In this document: positions 40,721 to 50,144 of the stretch, one piece after another | How positions within the stretch are numbered: position 1 is the first letter of the stretch | How the letters are laid out: every line of letters starts with the position of its first letter | Source: CBFGTV01 sp965652145 | GTDB lineage: Bacteria > Bacillota > Clostridia > Peptostreptococcales > Natronincolaceae | DNA: 64,000 bases | Assembly (NCBI GenBank): GCA_965652145.1 | Contig: CBFGTV010000002.1 | Coordinates: 1 to 64,000 of the forward strand | Reading direction: 5' to 3' | The notes under the pieces: generated by a model | The model's input: only the letters and a program-made list of their open reading frames with translations | Database searches by the model: none | What the model was told of the DNA's origin: nothing | Program-made: the position numbers and the translations under genes

Positions 40721-43700
40721 TTGTACGAATTAAATAACTTTGAATCGATTCAAATTTCTCTGGCTTCTCCGGAAAAAATCAGGCAATGGTCTAAGGGTGA
40801 GGTAAAAAAGCCTGAAACCATTAATTACAGAACCTTAAAGCCAGAAAAGGAAGGCTTATTCTGTGAGAAGATTTTTGGCCCCCAAAAAGATTGGGAGTGT
40901 CATTGTGGTAAGTATAAAAGAGTACGATACAAGGGGGTTATCTGTGATCGTTGCGGTGTTGAAGTGACGAAATCCAAGGTCAGACGGGAAAGAATGGGGC
41001 ACATTGAGCTGGCTGCCCCTGTTTCCCACATTTGGTATTTCAAGGGAATCCCTTCTCGAATGGGATTACTGCTTGATATGTCTCCCCGTTCTTTGGAAAA
41101 GGTTCTATACTTTGCAGCTTATATTGTAATTGATCCCGGTGAAACGCCTTTATCGGAAAAGCAGATTTTAACTGAAAAGGAATATGGCGAAGCCATTGAA
41201 AAGTATGGACATCGCTTTAGAGCCGGTATGGGCGCAGAATCTATTAAAGAGCTGCTACAAAAAATTGATTTGGAAGCCCTTAGTAAAGAATTAAAATACA
41301 AGCTCAAGGAAAGCACCGGGCAGAAAAGGGTTCGAACCATACGTCGTCTCGAGGTGGTGGAGGCCTTCAGAACGTCTGGAAACCTACCTGAGTGGATGAT
41401 ACTGGATGTGGTTCCTGTTATTCCGCCGGAGCTTCGACCCATGGTACAGCTGGACGGCGGTCGCTTTGCCACATCAGATTTGAATGACCTTTACAGAAGG
41501 GTAATCAATCGTAATAATCGATTGAAACGCCTTCTTGATCTTGGGGCCCCAGATATCATTGTTCGAAATGAAAAGCGTATGCTTCAAGAGGCAGTGGATG
41601 CCTTGATTGATAACGGCCGTCGTGGCAAACCTGTTACCGGTCCTGGTAACAGACCCCTTAAATCCCTTTCAGATATGTTAAAGGGAAAGCAAGGTCGTTT
41701 TAGGCAAAACCTGTTGGGAAAACGGGTTGACTATTCTGGCCGTTCTGTAATTGTGGTGGGACCAGAGCTTAAATTCTATCAATGCGGTCTGCCTAAGAAA
41801 ATGGCTCTGGAGCTGTTTAAGCCCTTTGTAATGAAAAAGCTGGTAGAGGAAAACTTTGCCCACAATATTAAAAGTGCTAAACGAATGGTAGAAAAGGTAA
41901 AGCCGGAGGTATGGGATGTACTGGAAGAGGTAATCAGTGAACATCCGGTACTGCTAAACCGTGCCCCAACGCTGCATCGTCTAGGAATCCAAGCCTTTGA
42001 GCCTATTTTGGTGGAGGGTAAAGCCATTAAGCTTCATCCATTGGTTTGTACTGCCTACAATGCAGACTTCGATGGTGACCAGATGGCGGTTCACGTTCCC
42101 CTATCAGTGGAGGCCCAGGCAGAGGCTCGATTCCTGATGCTATCACCCAATAACATTCTGGCGCCGAAGGATGGCCAGCCCATTACCACCCCTACCCAGG
42201 ACATGGTATTGGGAAGTTATTACCTGACTATAGAGGTACCAGGCGCCAAGGGTGAAGGAATGATCTTTAAGGATTTTGAAGAAATGCTAATGGCCTATAA
42301 TACAGGGGCGGTGGATCTCCATGCCAGGGTAAAGGTTCGAAAAAGATTAAACCCTGATGATAGAGGCCAATTGGTGGAAAGCACCGTAGGAAGATTTATC
42401 TTCAACGAAAAAATGCCCCAAAATCTCGGCTTTGTTGACCGAAGCCAGGATGCATACAGCCTTGAGGTGGACTTTTTATGTGATAAAAAGGCATTGGGAA
42501 AGGTAATTGACAAATGCTTCCGAAAGCATGGCAATACCCTTACCTCCATTATGCTGGACTATATTAAACAAACGGGCTTCCAGTTCTCCACCAGGGGAGC
42601 TGTGACCATAGCCGTAACTGATATGGATATTCCAAAGGAGAAGGCAGAGCTGATTTCTCTGGCCGAGGAAAAGGTCGACAAATATGAAAAGGCCTTTAGA
42701 AGAGGTCTAATTTCCGATGAGGAAAGATATGAAAAGGTTATTGAAACCTGGACAGAAACCACTGAGAAGGTAACCGAGGCCCTGATGGCCGGCTTGGATC
42801 GATTAAACAACGTGTTTATTATGGCCCATTCCGGTGCCCGGGGTAGTAAAAACCAAATTAGACAGCTGGGTGGAATGCGGGGCCTAATGGCCAACGCCAC
42901 CGGTAGAACAGTGGAAATTCCGATTAAATCTAATTTCCGTGAGGGCTTAACCGTTTTGGAGTATTTTACCTCTACCCACGGGGCCAGAAAGGGATTGGCC
43001 GATACTGCCTTAAGAACCGCCGACTCTGGCTATTTGACAAGACGTCTGGTGGATGTCAGTCAGGATGTAATCGTCAGAGAGCTTGACTGTGGTACTGAAG
43101 AAGGAGTTTGGGTAAAGGCCTTTAAAGACGGAAACGAGGTTATTGAAGAGCTATATGACCGTATTGTGGGCCGACATGCCCTGGAGGATGTAAAGCATCC
43201 CGAAACAGGCGAGGTAATTGTGAAGGCCAACGAGCAAGTAACTGAAGAGGATGCAGAGGCCATCATTGCCGCAGGAATCGAAAGGGTTAAAATGCGGTCG
43301 GTACTGACCTGCCATACAAGACACGGTGTGTGCGGCACCTGTTATGGCCGTAACCTTGCCACAGGAGAAGCCGTTAAGGTGGGTGAGGCAGTGGGAATCA
43401 TTGCAGCCCAATCCATTGGTGAGCCAGGAACTCAGTTAACCATGAGAACCTTCCATACCGGTGGGGTGGCAGGAGCCGACATTACCCAGGGTCTTCCCCG
43501 GGTTGAGGAGCTCTTTGAGGCTCGTAAGCCCAAGGGTCTTGCCATTATCAGTGAAATTGGCGGTACGGTAGAAATCGGAGAGTCAAGGAAAAAACGTGAA
43601 GTGACAATTAAGTCTGAAAATGGAGAAAGCACTACCTATACCATTCCCTACAGCTCCAGAATCAAAGTGAAGCCCGGTCAGGTTATTGAGGCTGGCGACG

Positions 43701-44236
43701 AAATTACAGAGGGTTCCGTAAACCCCCATGATATCTTGAGAATTAAGGGCGTAGAAGGTGTGCAAACTTATATCATTAAAGAAGTGCAGCGGGTATATCG
43801 GCTTCAAGGGGTTGACATTAACGATAAGCATATTGAAGTAATTGTACGTCAAATGCTAAATCGAGTAAAGATTGAAGAACCTGGAGATACCGAGCTTTTA
43901 CCGGGAGCGCTGGAAAGTATCTTTACTGTAAATGATGCCAATAAGGATGTCCTGGAGCAGGGACTGGAACCAGCCACCTATAAAGAGGTGCTGCTGGGAA
44001 TCACAAAGGCCTCCCTGGCAACTGAGTCTTTCCTGTCGGCGGCTTCCTTCCAGGAAACCACCAGGGTATTGACAGAGGCAGCCATCAAGGGAAAAGAGGA
44101 TCATCTCATCGGCCTGAAGGAAAATGTAATTATTGGAAAGCTCATTCCAGCGGGAACAGGCATGAAGCGGTATAAAAATATAGCAATCGAGGTTGAATCC
44201 TTAGAGGAAGAAGAAGAAATCCGTGAAACCCTTTAA
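40721..44236 (+). CDS. rpoC: DNA-directed RNA polymerase subunit beta prime
   Basis: 1171 residues beginning at TTG 40721 behind GGAAGGGAGAG. The N-terminal zinc ribbon has C60, C62, C75 and C78. The catalytic Mg loop NADFDGD is at 447-453. The second zinc site lies near 865 (CHTRHGVCGTCYGR), with its partner cysteine near 790. The trigger loop region (GARGSKNQIRQLGGMRGLMA) is intact. The length is typical of Firmicutes, which lack the proteobacterial insertions. It ends before a separate str-operon promoter. Confidence 0.98.
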   Translation: MYELNNFESIQISLASPEKIRQWSKGEVKKPETINYRTLKPEKEGLFCEKIFGPQKDWECHCGKYKRVRYKGVICDRCGVEVTKSKVRRERMGHIELAAPVSHIWYFKGIPSRMGLLLDMSPRSLEKVLYFAAYIVIDPGETPLSEKQILTEKEYGEAIEKYGHRFRAGMGAESIKELLQKIDLEALSKELKYKLKESTGQKRVRTIRRLEVVEAFRTSGNLPEWMILDVVPVIPPELRPMVQLDGGRFATSDLNDLYRRVINRNNRLKRLLDLGAPDIIVRNEKRMLQEAVDALIDNGRRGKPVTGPGNRPLKSLSDMLKGKQGRFRQNLLGKRVDYSGRSVIVVGPELKFYQCGLPKKMALELFKPFVMKKLVEENFAHNIKSAKRMVEKVKPEVWDVLEEVISEHPVLLNRAPTLHRLGIQAFEPILVEGKAIKLHPLVCTAYNADFDGDQMAVHVPLSVEAQAEARFLMLSPNNILAPKDGQPITTPTQDMVLGSYYLTIEVPGAKGEGMIFKDFEEMLMAYNTGAVDLHARVKVRKRLNPDDRGQLVESTVGRFIFNEKMPQNLGFVDRSQDAYSLEVDFLCDKKALGKVIDKCFRKHGNTLTSIMLDYIKQTGFQFSTRGAVTIAVTDMDIPKEKAELISLAEEKVDKYEKAFRRGLISDEERYEKVIETWTETTEKVTEALMAGLDRLNNVFIMAHSGARGSKNQIRQLGGMRGLMANATGRTVEIPIKSNFREGLTVLEYFTSTHGARKGLADTALRTADSGYLTRRLVDVSQDVIVRELDCGTEEGVWVKAFKDGNEVIEELYDRIVGRHALEDVKHPETGEVIVKANEQVTEEDAEAIIAAGIERVKMRSVLTCHTRHGVCGTCYGRNLATGEAVKVGEAVGIIAAQSIGEPGTQLTMRTFHTGGVAGADITQGLPRVEELFEARKPKGLAIISEIGGTVEIGESRKKREVTIKSENGESTTYTIPYSSRIKVKPGQVIEAGDEITEGSVNPHDILRIKGVEGVQTYIIKEVQRVYRLQGVDINDKHIEVIVRQMLNRVKIEEPGDTELLPGALESIFTVNDANKDVLEQGLEPATYKEVLLGITKASLATESFLSAASFQETTRVLTEAAIKGKEDHLIGLKENVIIGKLIPAGTGMKRYKNIAIEVESLEEEEEIRETL

Positions 44237-44251
44237 TTAACAAATAAACAG

Positions 44252-44280
44252 TTGACACCTATTTTATCTAGTGTTAGAAT
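44252..44280 (+). promoter_or_regulatory. Promoter of the str operon
   Basis: TTGACA (44252-44257), 17-bp spacer, TAGAAT (44275-44280). Confidence 0.8.
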
Positions 44281-44321
44281 ATTATAGTGTGTTAAGCTGT
44301 AAGAAAGTTGACTTTTTTAGA

Positions 44322-44349
44322 ATCTGGGGGATTACTCAATCTCCCAGAT
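44322..44349 (+). repeat. 12-bp hairpin just before the L7Ae-like gene
   Basis: ATCTGGGGGATT (44322-44333) pairs with AATCTCCCAGAT (44338-44349), one G-T pair, with loop ACTC. It ends 8 bases before the AAAGGGAGG ribosome binding site. No T-run, so it is a poor terminator and a fair candidate for a translational control element. Confidence 0.65.
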
Positions 44350-44372
44350 CATTAAAAAGGGAGGAAACTTTA

Positions 44373-44615
44373 ATGTTAGAAAATCTACAGCACGAAAAGA
44401 AGATTATAGGTATTAAACAAACCGCCAAGGCATTAAAGCAAGATCGGGTTAAAACCCTGTATATTGCAGAGGATGCTGAACCCCATTTAACACAACACCT
44501 GGTGGAGCTTGCCCAGGAAAAAAACATAGAGGTTATTAAAATTGATTCTATGAAAAAGCTGGGAAAGGCTTGTGAAATTGAAGTAGGGGCAGCTGCCGCA
44601 GCGGCATTGAAGTAA
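44373..44615 (+). CDS. L7Ae-family ribosomal-type protein (YbxF-like)
   Basis: 80 residues from ATG 44373, with AAGGGAGG upstream; the longer frame from 44271 reads through the promoter and hairpin. The L7Ae/L30e fold is seen in VKTLYIAEDAEPHLTQHLVELA and KKLGKACEIEVGAAAAAAL. Bacillus homologues YbxF and YlxQ bind kink-turn RNA and associate with ribosomes. First gene of the str operon, 101 bases before rpsL, as in Firmicutes generally. Confidence 0.88.
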   Translation: MLENLQHEKKIIGIKQTAKALKQDRVKTLYIAEDAEPHLTQHLVELAQEKNIEVIKIDSMKKLGKACEIEVGAAAAAALK

Positions 44616-44716
44616 AGGTTATGTGTAGCCTGGAAAAGACAATTTATCTTTTTTATTAAAGATAAATGTTTTTCTATGTTTAAAAAGCTTTATTATTTTG
44701 GAAGGAGGTGCAATAG

Positions 44717-45151
44717 ATGCCAACAATAAGCCAATTAGTACGTAAGGGTAGAAAAGAAGTTACAGACAAATCAACATCACCAGCTCTGCAAAAAGGCTTT
44801 AACTCCTTAAGGAGAAAAACCACAGACTTAAGTGCGCCACAAAAAAGAGGAGTTTGTACTTCAGTTAAAACCGTTACACCTAAAAAACCTAACTCAGCCT
44901 TAAGAAAGGTTGCCAGAATTAAGCTAACAAATGGAATTGAAGTAACAGCTTATATTCCTGGTATTGGCCACAATCTTCAGGAACATAGTGTTGTTCTGAT
45001 TAGAGGTGGTAGGGTTAAGGACTTACCAGGGGTTAGATACCATATTGTAAGGGGAACCTTAGATACTGCAGGTGTTGCAAACAGAATGCAAGCAAGATCT
45101 AAATATGGTGCTAAGAAGCCAAAGGCTGGTAAGGCTGCTGCAAAAAAATAG
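44717..45151 (+). CDS. rpsL: Ribosomal protein uS12
   Basis: 144 residues, at the decoding centre. TVTPKKPNSALRKVARIKL carries the lysine (K57) equivalent to E. coli K43, so the streptomycin-sensitive form is expected. The 13-residue N-terminal insertion (LRRKTTDLSAP region) is normal for Firmicutes. GGAAGGAGGTG precedes the ATG. Confidence 0.97.
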   Translation: MPTISQLVRKGRKEVTDKSTSPALQKGFNSLRRKTTDLSAPQKRGVCTSVKTVTPKKPNSALRKVARIKLTNGIEVTAYIPGIGHNLQEHSVVLIRGGRVKDLPGVRYHIVRGTLDTAGVANRMQARSKYGAKKPKAGKAAAKK

Positions 45152-45297
45152 GATTGTCGGAGCGACAATGCATATAGATCAAATGCCGCTATCAAAATAC
45201 GGTAATTGAAATTTAAATAGCATTGAGTGCGCACGAACGGCACACCTTCGGGGTGTCGAGTACCTATGAACAATCAATAATTGAGGAGGGAAGCAAA
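45152..45297 (+). promoter_or_regulatory. rpsL-rpsG spacer with two hairpins
   Basis: ATTGTCG-GAG-CGACAAT forms a perfect 7-bp hairpin right after rpsL (45153-45169). ACACC-TTCGG-GGTGT forms a second near 45242-45258. In E. coli, S7 represses its own translation by binding this intergenic region; a similar role is plausible here but not shown. Confidence 0.5.
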
Positions 45298-45768
45298 GTG
45301 CCAAGAAAAGGAAATGTACCAAAAAGATTAGTATTACCTGATCCAATTTATGGAAGCAAGGTAGTAACAAAGCTGATCAATAACCTAATGCTGGATGGCA
45401 AAAAAGGAATAGCTCAAAAAATTGTCTATGATGCCTTTAGTATCATTGGTGAAAAAACAGGTGAAGATCCTCTGGAAGTCTTTGAGAAGGCCATGAATAA
45501 TATCATGCCGGTTCTTGAAGTTAAAGCAAGACGTGTTGGTGGATCCAACTACCAGGTACCAGTTGAAGTTAGACCCGAAAGAAGACAAACCCTGGGTTTA
45601 AGATGGTTAATTAACTATTCTAGAGCCAGAGGCGAAAAGGGAATGACTGAAAGATTGGCGAAGGAAATCATGGATGCGGCCAACGGTGTAGGAGCTTCTG
45701 TTAAGAAAAAAGAAGATACTCATAAAATGGCAGAAGCCAACAAAGCATTTGCTCATTACAGATGGTAA
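45298..45768 (+). CDS. rpsG: Ribosomal protein uS7
   Basis: 156 residues from GTG 45298, 9 bases after GAGGAGGG; the frame from 45223 lies in the structured spacer. Conserved text: PRKGNVPKRLVLPDPIYGSK, GGSNYQVPVEVRPERR and KKEDTHKMAEANKAFAHYRW at the C-terminus. It nucleates assembly of the 30S head. Part of the order rpsL-rpsG-fusA-tuf. Confidence 0.97.
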   Translation: MPRKGNVPKRLVLPDPIYGSKVVTKLINNLMLDGKKGIAQKIVYDAFSIIGEKTGEDPLEVFEKAMNNIMPVLEVKARRVGGSNYQVPVEVRPERRQTLGLRWLINYSRARGEKGMTERLAKEIMDAANGVGASVKKKEDTHKMAEANKAFAHYRW

Positions 45769-45852
45769 AATTATGTTTAAAATAGCATAAGATGGTTATG
45801 CTATACTGGTAGCATCGGCAAATGCTGTAATTTGTTTGGAAGGAGGATAAAT
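45769..45852 (+). repeat. rpsG-fusA spacer with two hairpins
   Basis: ATAGCATAA (45782-45790) and TTATGCTAT (45796-45804) form a perfect 9-bp stem with a 5-base loop. AGCAT (45811-45815) and ATGCT (45822-45826) form a smaller one. Both precede the AAGGAGG of fusA. No T-run follows. Confidence 0.55.
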
Positions 45853-47925
45853 GTGCCTAGACAGTTTCCACTAGAAAGAACCAGAAATATTGGGATTATG
45901 GCCCATATTGATGCCGGTAAGACAACAACTACAGAGAGAATATTGTTCTATGCCGGAAGAATTCGTAAATTAGGAGAAACCCATGAGGGTGCTTCTCAGA
46001 TGGACTGGATGGAGCAGGAGAAGGAAAGAGGTATTACAATTACTTCTGCAGCCACCACATGCCAATGGAAGGATCACCGAATAAACATTATAGATACACC
46101 AGGTCACGTGGACTTCACCGTTGAGGTGGAACGTTCCTTAAGGGTGCTTGATGGATCTGTTGCTGTATTTTGTGCAAAGGGTGGGGTTGAGCCTCAATCA
46201 GAAACCGTATGGAGACAGGCGGATAAATACCAGGTTCCAAGAATGGCCTTTGTCAACAAGATGGATATGCTAGGAGCCAATTTTTACAATGCTGTTCAGA
46301 TGATGAAAGACCGCCTGGGTGCCAATGCTGTTCCAATTCAATTACCCATCGGTGCAGAAGACAATTTCCAAGGTATTATCGACCTTGTTAAAAATGTAGC
46401 CTTCTATTACATGGATGATCTTGGCCAAAATATAGAAGAAAGAGAAATTCCCGATGATATGAAGGAGACAGTAGCCAAGTATCGAGAGGAATTAATCGAG
46501 GCAGTTTCTGAAACTGATGAGGAATTAATGATGAAATACCTTGAAGGTGAAGAACTCACAGAGGAAGAAATTGCTGCTGGAATCAGAAAAGGAACAGTTA
46601 ATGTTCAAATTACCCCAGTACTTTGCGGTTCCGCTTACAAAAACAAAGGGGTACAAAGATTGCTTGATGCAATCGTGGCTTATATGCCTGCTCCAACAGA
46701 TATTCCTGCTATTAAGGGTGTTACTGCCGATACAGAGGAAGAGATTGAAAGACATGCTGATGACAACGAACCCTTCTCTGCGTTGGCCTTCAAAATCATG
46801 GCAGACCCCTATGTAGGTAAGCTGGCTTTTTTTAGAGTTTACTCAGGAAAGCTGAGCTCAGGGTCCTATGTGCTTAATTCAACTAAAAATAAGAAGGAAA
46901 GAATCGGTCGTATTCTTCAGATGCATGCCAATACCCGTGAAGAAATTACAGAAGTATATGCCGGCGATATTGCTGCTGCCGTAGGCCTTAAGGATACCAC
47001 TACCGGAGATACCCTGTGTGATCCGGACCATGCGGTAATTCTTGAATCAATGGAATTCCCAGAGCCGGTTATTCGGGTTGCCATTGAGCCTAAGACCAAA
47101 GCAGGTCAGGAGAAAATGGGAATCGCCCTGCAAAAACTGGCTGAGGAAGACCCAACCTTCAAAACCTATACTGATGAAGAAACAGGTCAGACAATTATTG
47201 CAGGAATGGGTGAGCTTCACCTTGAAATCATTGTTGACCGTTTAATGAGAGAGTTTAAGGTTGAGGCCAATGTAGGTAAGCCTCAGGTTGCCTATAAGGA
47301 AACCATTACCCAAACCTGCGAGGTAGAAGGAAAATATGCCCGTCAGTCTGGTGGTCGTGGTCAATATGGCCATGTTAAAATCAGAATGTCACCTCAAGAG
47401 CCAGGCCAAGGCTATGCCTTCGTTAATTCAATTGTTGGAGGAACCATTCCTAGAGAATACATTCCTGCTGTTGATGCCGGAATTCAAGAAGCCATGATGA
47501 ATGGTGTATTGGCCGGATACGAAGTAGTAGACTTTAAGGTTGAGCTTTATGATGGTTCATACCATGAGGTTGACTCCTCAGAAATGGCCTTTAAAATTGC
47601 AGGTTCAATGGCCTTTAAGGAAGGTATGAGAAAGGCCAAGGCTGTATTACTTGAGCCATACTTTAAGGTAGAGGTTACAACACCAGAGGAATATATGGGT
47701 GATGTAATTGGTGATTTAAACTCAAGACGTGGTCGTATTGAGGGAATGGAGCCAATGCATGGCGGGGTACAGATTATAAAAGCCTTTGTACCACTGGCTG
47801 AAATGTTTGGTTATGCTACAGATCTTCGTTCTAAGACCCAAGGTCGTGCAGTTTACTCAATGCATTTTGATCACTTTGAGCAAGTACCTGCCAGCATTGC
47901 TGAAAAGGTAATGGCAGGCAAGTAA
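45853..47925 (+). CDS. fusA: Elongation factor G
   Basis: 690 residues from GTG 45853, 6 bases after AAGGAGG; the TTG at 45832 would place the ribosome binding site inside the gene. Canonical motifs are AHIDAGKT (17-24), DTPGHVDF with catalytic H85, and NKMD. It catalyses ribosome translocation and, with RRF, recycling. It is the conventional EF-G, in contrast to the divergent paralogue at 1535. Within the str operon, upstream of tuf copy 2. Confidence 0.97.
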   Translation: MPRQFPLERTRNIGIMAHIDAGKTTTTERILFYAGRIRKLGETHEGASQMDWMEQEKERGITITSAATTCQWKDHRINIIDTPGHVDFTVEVERSLRVLDGSVAVFCAKGGVEPQSETVWRQADKYQVPRMAFVNKMDMLGANFYNAVQMMKDRLGANAVPIQLPIGAEDNFQGIIDLVKNVAFYYMDDLGQNIEEREIPDDMKETVAKYREELIEAVSETDEELMMKYLEGEELTEEEIAAGIRKGTVNVQITPVLCGSAYKNKGVQRLLDAIVAYMPAPTDIPAIKGVTADTEEEIERHADDNEPFSALAFKIMADPYVGKLAFFRVYSGKLSSGSYVLNSTKNKKERIGRILQMHANTREEITEVYAGDIAAAVGLKDTTTGDTLCDPDHAVILESMEFPEPVIRVAIEPKTKAGQEKMGIALQKLAEEDPTFKTYTDEETGQTIIAGMGELHLEIIVDRLMREFKVEANVGKPQVAYKETITQTCEVEGKYARQSGGRGQYGHVKIRMSPQEPGQGYAFVNSIVGGTIPREYIPAVDAGIQEAMMNGVLAGYEVVDFKVELYDGSYHEVDSSEMAFKIAGSMAFKEGMRKAKAVLLEPYFKVEVTTPEEYMGDVIGDLNSRRGRIEGMEPMHGGVQIIKAFVPLAEMFGYATDLRSKTQGRAVYSMHFDHFEQVPASIAEKVMAGK

Positions 47926-48032
47926 TGAATGGTTTGTAATAGAATAGCAGGGGCTGATAATATCCTGCTCTTCTATTTACATAAACCACTAATGATATAA
48001 AACTTATTATATGATTTAAGGAGGAGAAAAAA

Positions 48033-49226
48033 ATGGCGAAAGCAAAATTTGAAAGAAGCAAGCCCCATGTAAACATAGGAACAATCGGACACGTAGACCA
48101 TGGAAAGACAACCTTAACAGCAGCAATCACAATAACATTAAACAAAAGATTTGGAACAGGGGGAGCAGTAGCCTTTGACCAAATCGACAAGGCACCAGAG
48201 GAAAAGGAAAGAGGAATCACAATATCAACATCCCACGTAGAATACGAAACACCAAACAGACACTATGCCCACGTAGACTGCCCAGGCCATGCTGACTATG
48301 TAAAGAACATGATTACAGGAGCAGCCCAAATGGACGGAGCGATTCTGGTATGTTCAGCAGCAGACGGACCAATGCCTCAAACAAGAGAGCACATCCTGTT
48401 ATCAAGACAGGTAGGGGTACCATACATCGTAGTATTCTTAAACAAATGCGATATGGTGGATGACGAAGAGCTATTAGAATTAGTAGAAATGGAAATTAGA
48501 GATTTATTGAACATGTATGAATTCCCAGGAGACGATACACCAATTGTAAGGGGATCAGCACTACAAGCATTAAATGATCCAGATGGAGCATGGGGAGATA
48601 AGATTGTAGAGCTGTTTGAAATCATAGATGGATACATTCCAGAGCCAGAAAGAGATACCGACAAGCCCTTCCTAATGCCAGTAGAGGACGTATTCTCCAT
48701 TACAGGAAGAGGAACAGTAGCAACAGGAAGAGTAGAAAGAGGTATCGTAAAGGTACAAGACGAAGTAGAGCTAGTAGGTTTGGCAGACGAGAAGAGAAAG
48801 CTGGTAGTAACAGGAGTAGAAATGTTCAGAAAGCTACTAGACCAAGCCCAAGCGGGAGACAACGTAGGGGTACTGTTAAGAGGGATCCAAAGAACAGAAA
48901 TTGAAAGAGGACAAGTATTATCAAAGCCAGGAACAATCAACCCCCATACAAAGTTTAAGGCAGAGGTATACGTATTAAAGAAAGAAGAGGGAGGAAGACA
49001 TACACCCTTCTTTGACGGATACAGACCCCAATTCTACTTTAGAACAACAGACGTAACAGGAAGCATCAAGCTGCCAGACGGAGTAGAAATGGTAATGCCA
49101 GGAGACAACATTGCAATGGAAATCGAACTAATCAGCCCGATAGCGATTGAAGAGGGATTAAGATTTGCGATTCGTGAAGGCGGAAGAACAGTAGGAGCCG
49201 GTGTTGTTGCTTCTATTACTGAGTAG
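48033..49226 (+). CDS. tuf: Elongation factor Tu, copy 2
   Basis: 397 residues, the same protein as copy 1 at 31491 and apparently the same DNA sequence throughout. Here the stop is TAG followed by TAA, whereas copy 1 has TAA followed by TAG. The shared block begins 19 bases before the ATG (ATTTAAGGAGGAGAAAAAA). This copy sits in the ancestral place after fusA. A hairpin AGCAGG/CCTGCT (47946-47969) lies in the 107-base gap after fusA. Confidence 0.97.
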   Translation: MAKAKFERSKPHVNIGTIGHVDHGKTTLTAAITITLNKRFGTGGAVAFDQIDKAPEEKERGITISTSHVEYETPNRHYAHVDCPGHADYVKNMITGAAQMDGAILVCSAADGPMPQTREHILLSRQVGVPYIVVFLNKCDMVDDEELLELVEMEIRDLLNMYEFPGDDTPIVRGSALQALNDPDGAWGDKIVELFEIIDGYIPEPERDTDKPFLMPVEDVFSITGRGTVATGRVERGIVKVQDEVELVGLADEKRKLVVTGVEMFRKLLDQAQAGDNVGVLLRGIQRTEIERGQVLSKPGTINPHTKFKAEVYVLKKEEGGRHTPFFDGYRPQFYFRTTDVTGSIKLPDGVEMVMPGDNIAMEIELISPIAIEEGLRFAIREGGRTVGAGVVASITE

Positions 49227-49257
49227 TAAGATTGTTATAGCAGCATAAGGACTACTA

Positions 49258-49297
49258 AAATTTAGAAGAAGAGGTTTCTCTTCTTCTAAATTTGTCT
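49258..49297 (+). terminator. Terminator of the str operon
   Basis: A perfect 16-bp stem (AAATTTAGAAGAAGAG 49258-49273, complement 49278-49293), loop GTTT. The T's are at the end of the stem. Confidence 0.9.
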
Positions 49298-49473
49298 TAT
49301 AGAAGGTATAATTTTCCTAAAGTAAGACAAAATAACAGCAGAATTTTGGAATAAAAATTATATTAAAAAAGAAGGTTTCATCACGCTTATGAATATTAAG
49401 CTGAACGAAAGAAGCTCACTTTAAAAAAATCATGAAATTATTGAAAAAACCTTGGTGAAACTAGAAATTTAGC
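49291..49473. other. Spacer upstream of the S10 promoter
   Basis: TTTGTCTTA (49291-49299) and TAAGACAAA (49323-49331) form a perfect 9-bp inverted repeat, with TATAAT (49307-49312) in its loop. The remainder is AT-rich and has no ORF with a ribosome binding site. Confidence 0.4.
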
Positions 49474-49719
49474 TTGATATTTTATTTCCAATGTTATAAA
49501 ATATATTAGTGTGTGTTAGGACTGCGATGAAGCGGAAGGTTGCTAAAAAGGAAATTTTCGCTGAGAAATGTCTTGATCAATGAATCGGGCGACAGGACCA
49601 AAAACACGTAAATAGGGGAATCGAGGTTTTAAAAAAAATCTCAACACACCCGGAACAGTGTATAATGGTCTCGGTCGTACGTAAAAAAAATCACGTGCGA
49701 TGCAAAGGAGGGGAATTCT
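49474..49719 (+). promoter_or_regulatory. S10 operon promoter and structured leader
   Basis: TTGATA (49474-49479) and an extended -10 (TGT-TATAAA, 49492-49500) with 15-bp spacing probably start a leader of about 210 bases. The leader is less AT-rich than its surroundings and includes GATGAAGCGGAAGGTTGCT (49527-49545), GGCGACAGGACC and a final stem CGTACGT/ACGTGCG (49676-49699) right before the AGGAGGGG of rpsJ. Its length and composition suggest autoregulation of the operon. Confidence 0.6.
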
Positions 49720-50040
49720 ATGGCTCAAGCCAAGGGTAAACAAAAAATTAGAATCAGGTTAAAGGCGTATGATCACAAGGTATTAGATCAATCTGCTGAG
49801 AAAATTGTTGATACTGCTAAAAGAAGCGGTGCAGAGGTTTCTGGTCCAGTACCACTACCTACTGAAAAGCAAGTGATCACTATCTTAAGAGCGGTACACA
49901 AGTACAAGGACTCAAGAGAGCAATTCGAAATGAGAACCCACAAAAGATTAATTGACATTTTGAATCCAACGCCCAAGACTGTTGACTCATTAATGAGATT
50001 AGATTTACCAGCAGGTGTTGATATCGAAATCAAACTGTAA
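49720..50040 (+). CDS. rpsJ: Ribosomal protein uS10
   Basis: 106 residues, a few longer at the N-terminus than the usual 102-103 (MAQAKGKQKIRIRLKAYDHK). Also the antitermination partner NusE. Conserved SGPVPLPTEKQVITILRAVH and FEMRTHKRLIDI are present. First gene of the S10 operon; the ribosome binding site is AAAGGAGGGG. Confidence 0.97.
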   Translation: MAQAKGKQKIRIRLKAYDHKVLDQSAEKIVDTAKRSGAEVSGPVPLPTEKQVITILRAVHKYKDSREQFEMRTHKRLIDILNPTPKTVDSLMRLDLPAGVDIEIKL

Positions 50041-50144
50041 TATCGCTGCTGACACTAAGATAAAGAGATGGTTTTAATTCATCCGGTCTTAGTATGATTA
50101 TACGGATCGTGTAATCCGCTGTAAGATTATAGGAGGTGTAAAAT

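Noticed and set aside
49543..49743. 66-codon open frame on the - strand across the S10 leader
   Set aside because: No ribosome binding site, and it overlaps the structured leader and the rpsJ start.
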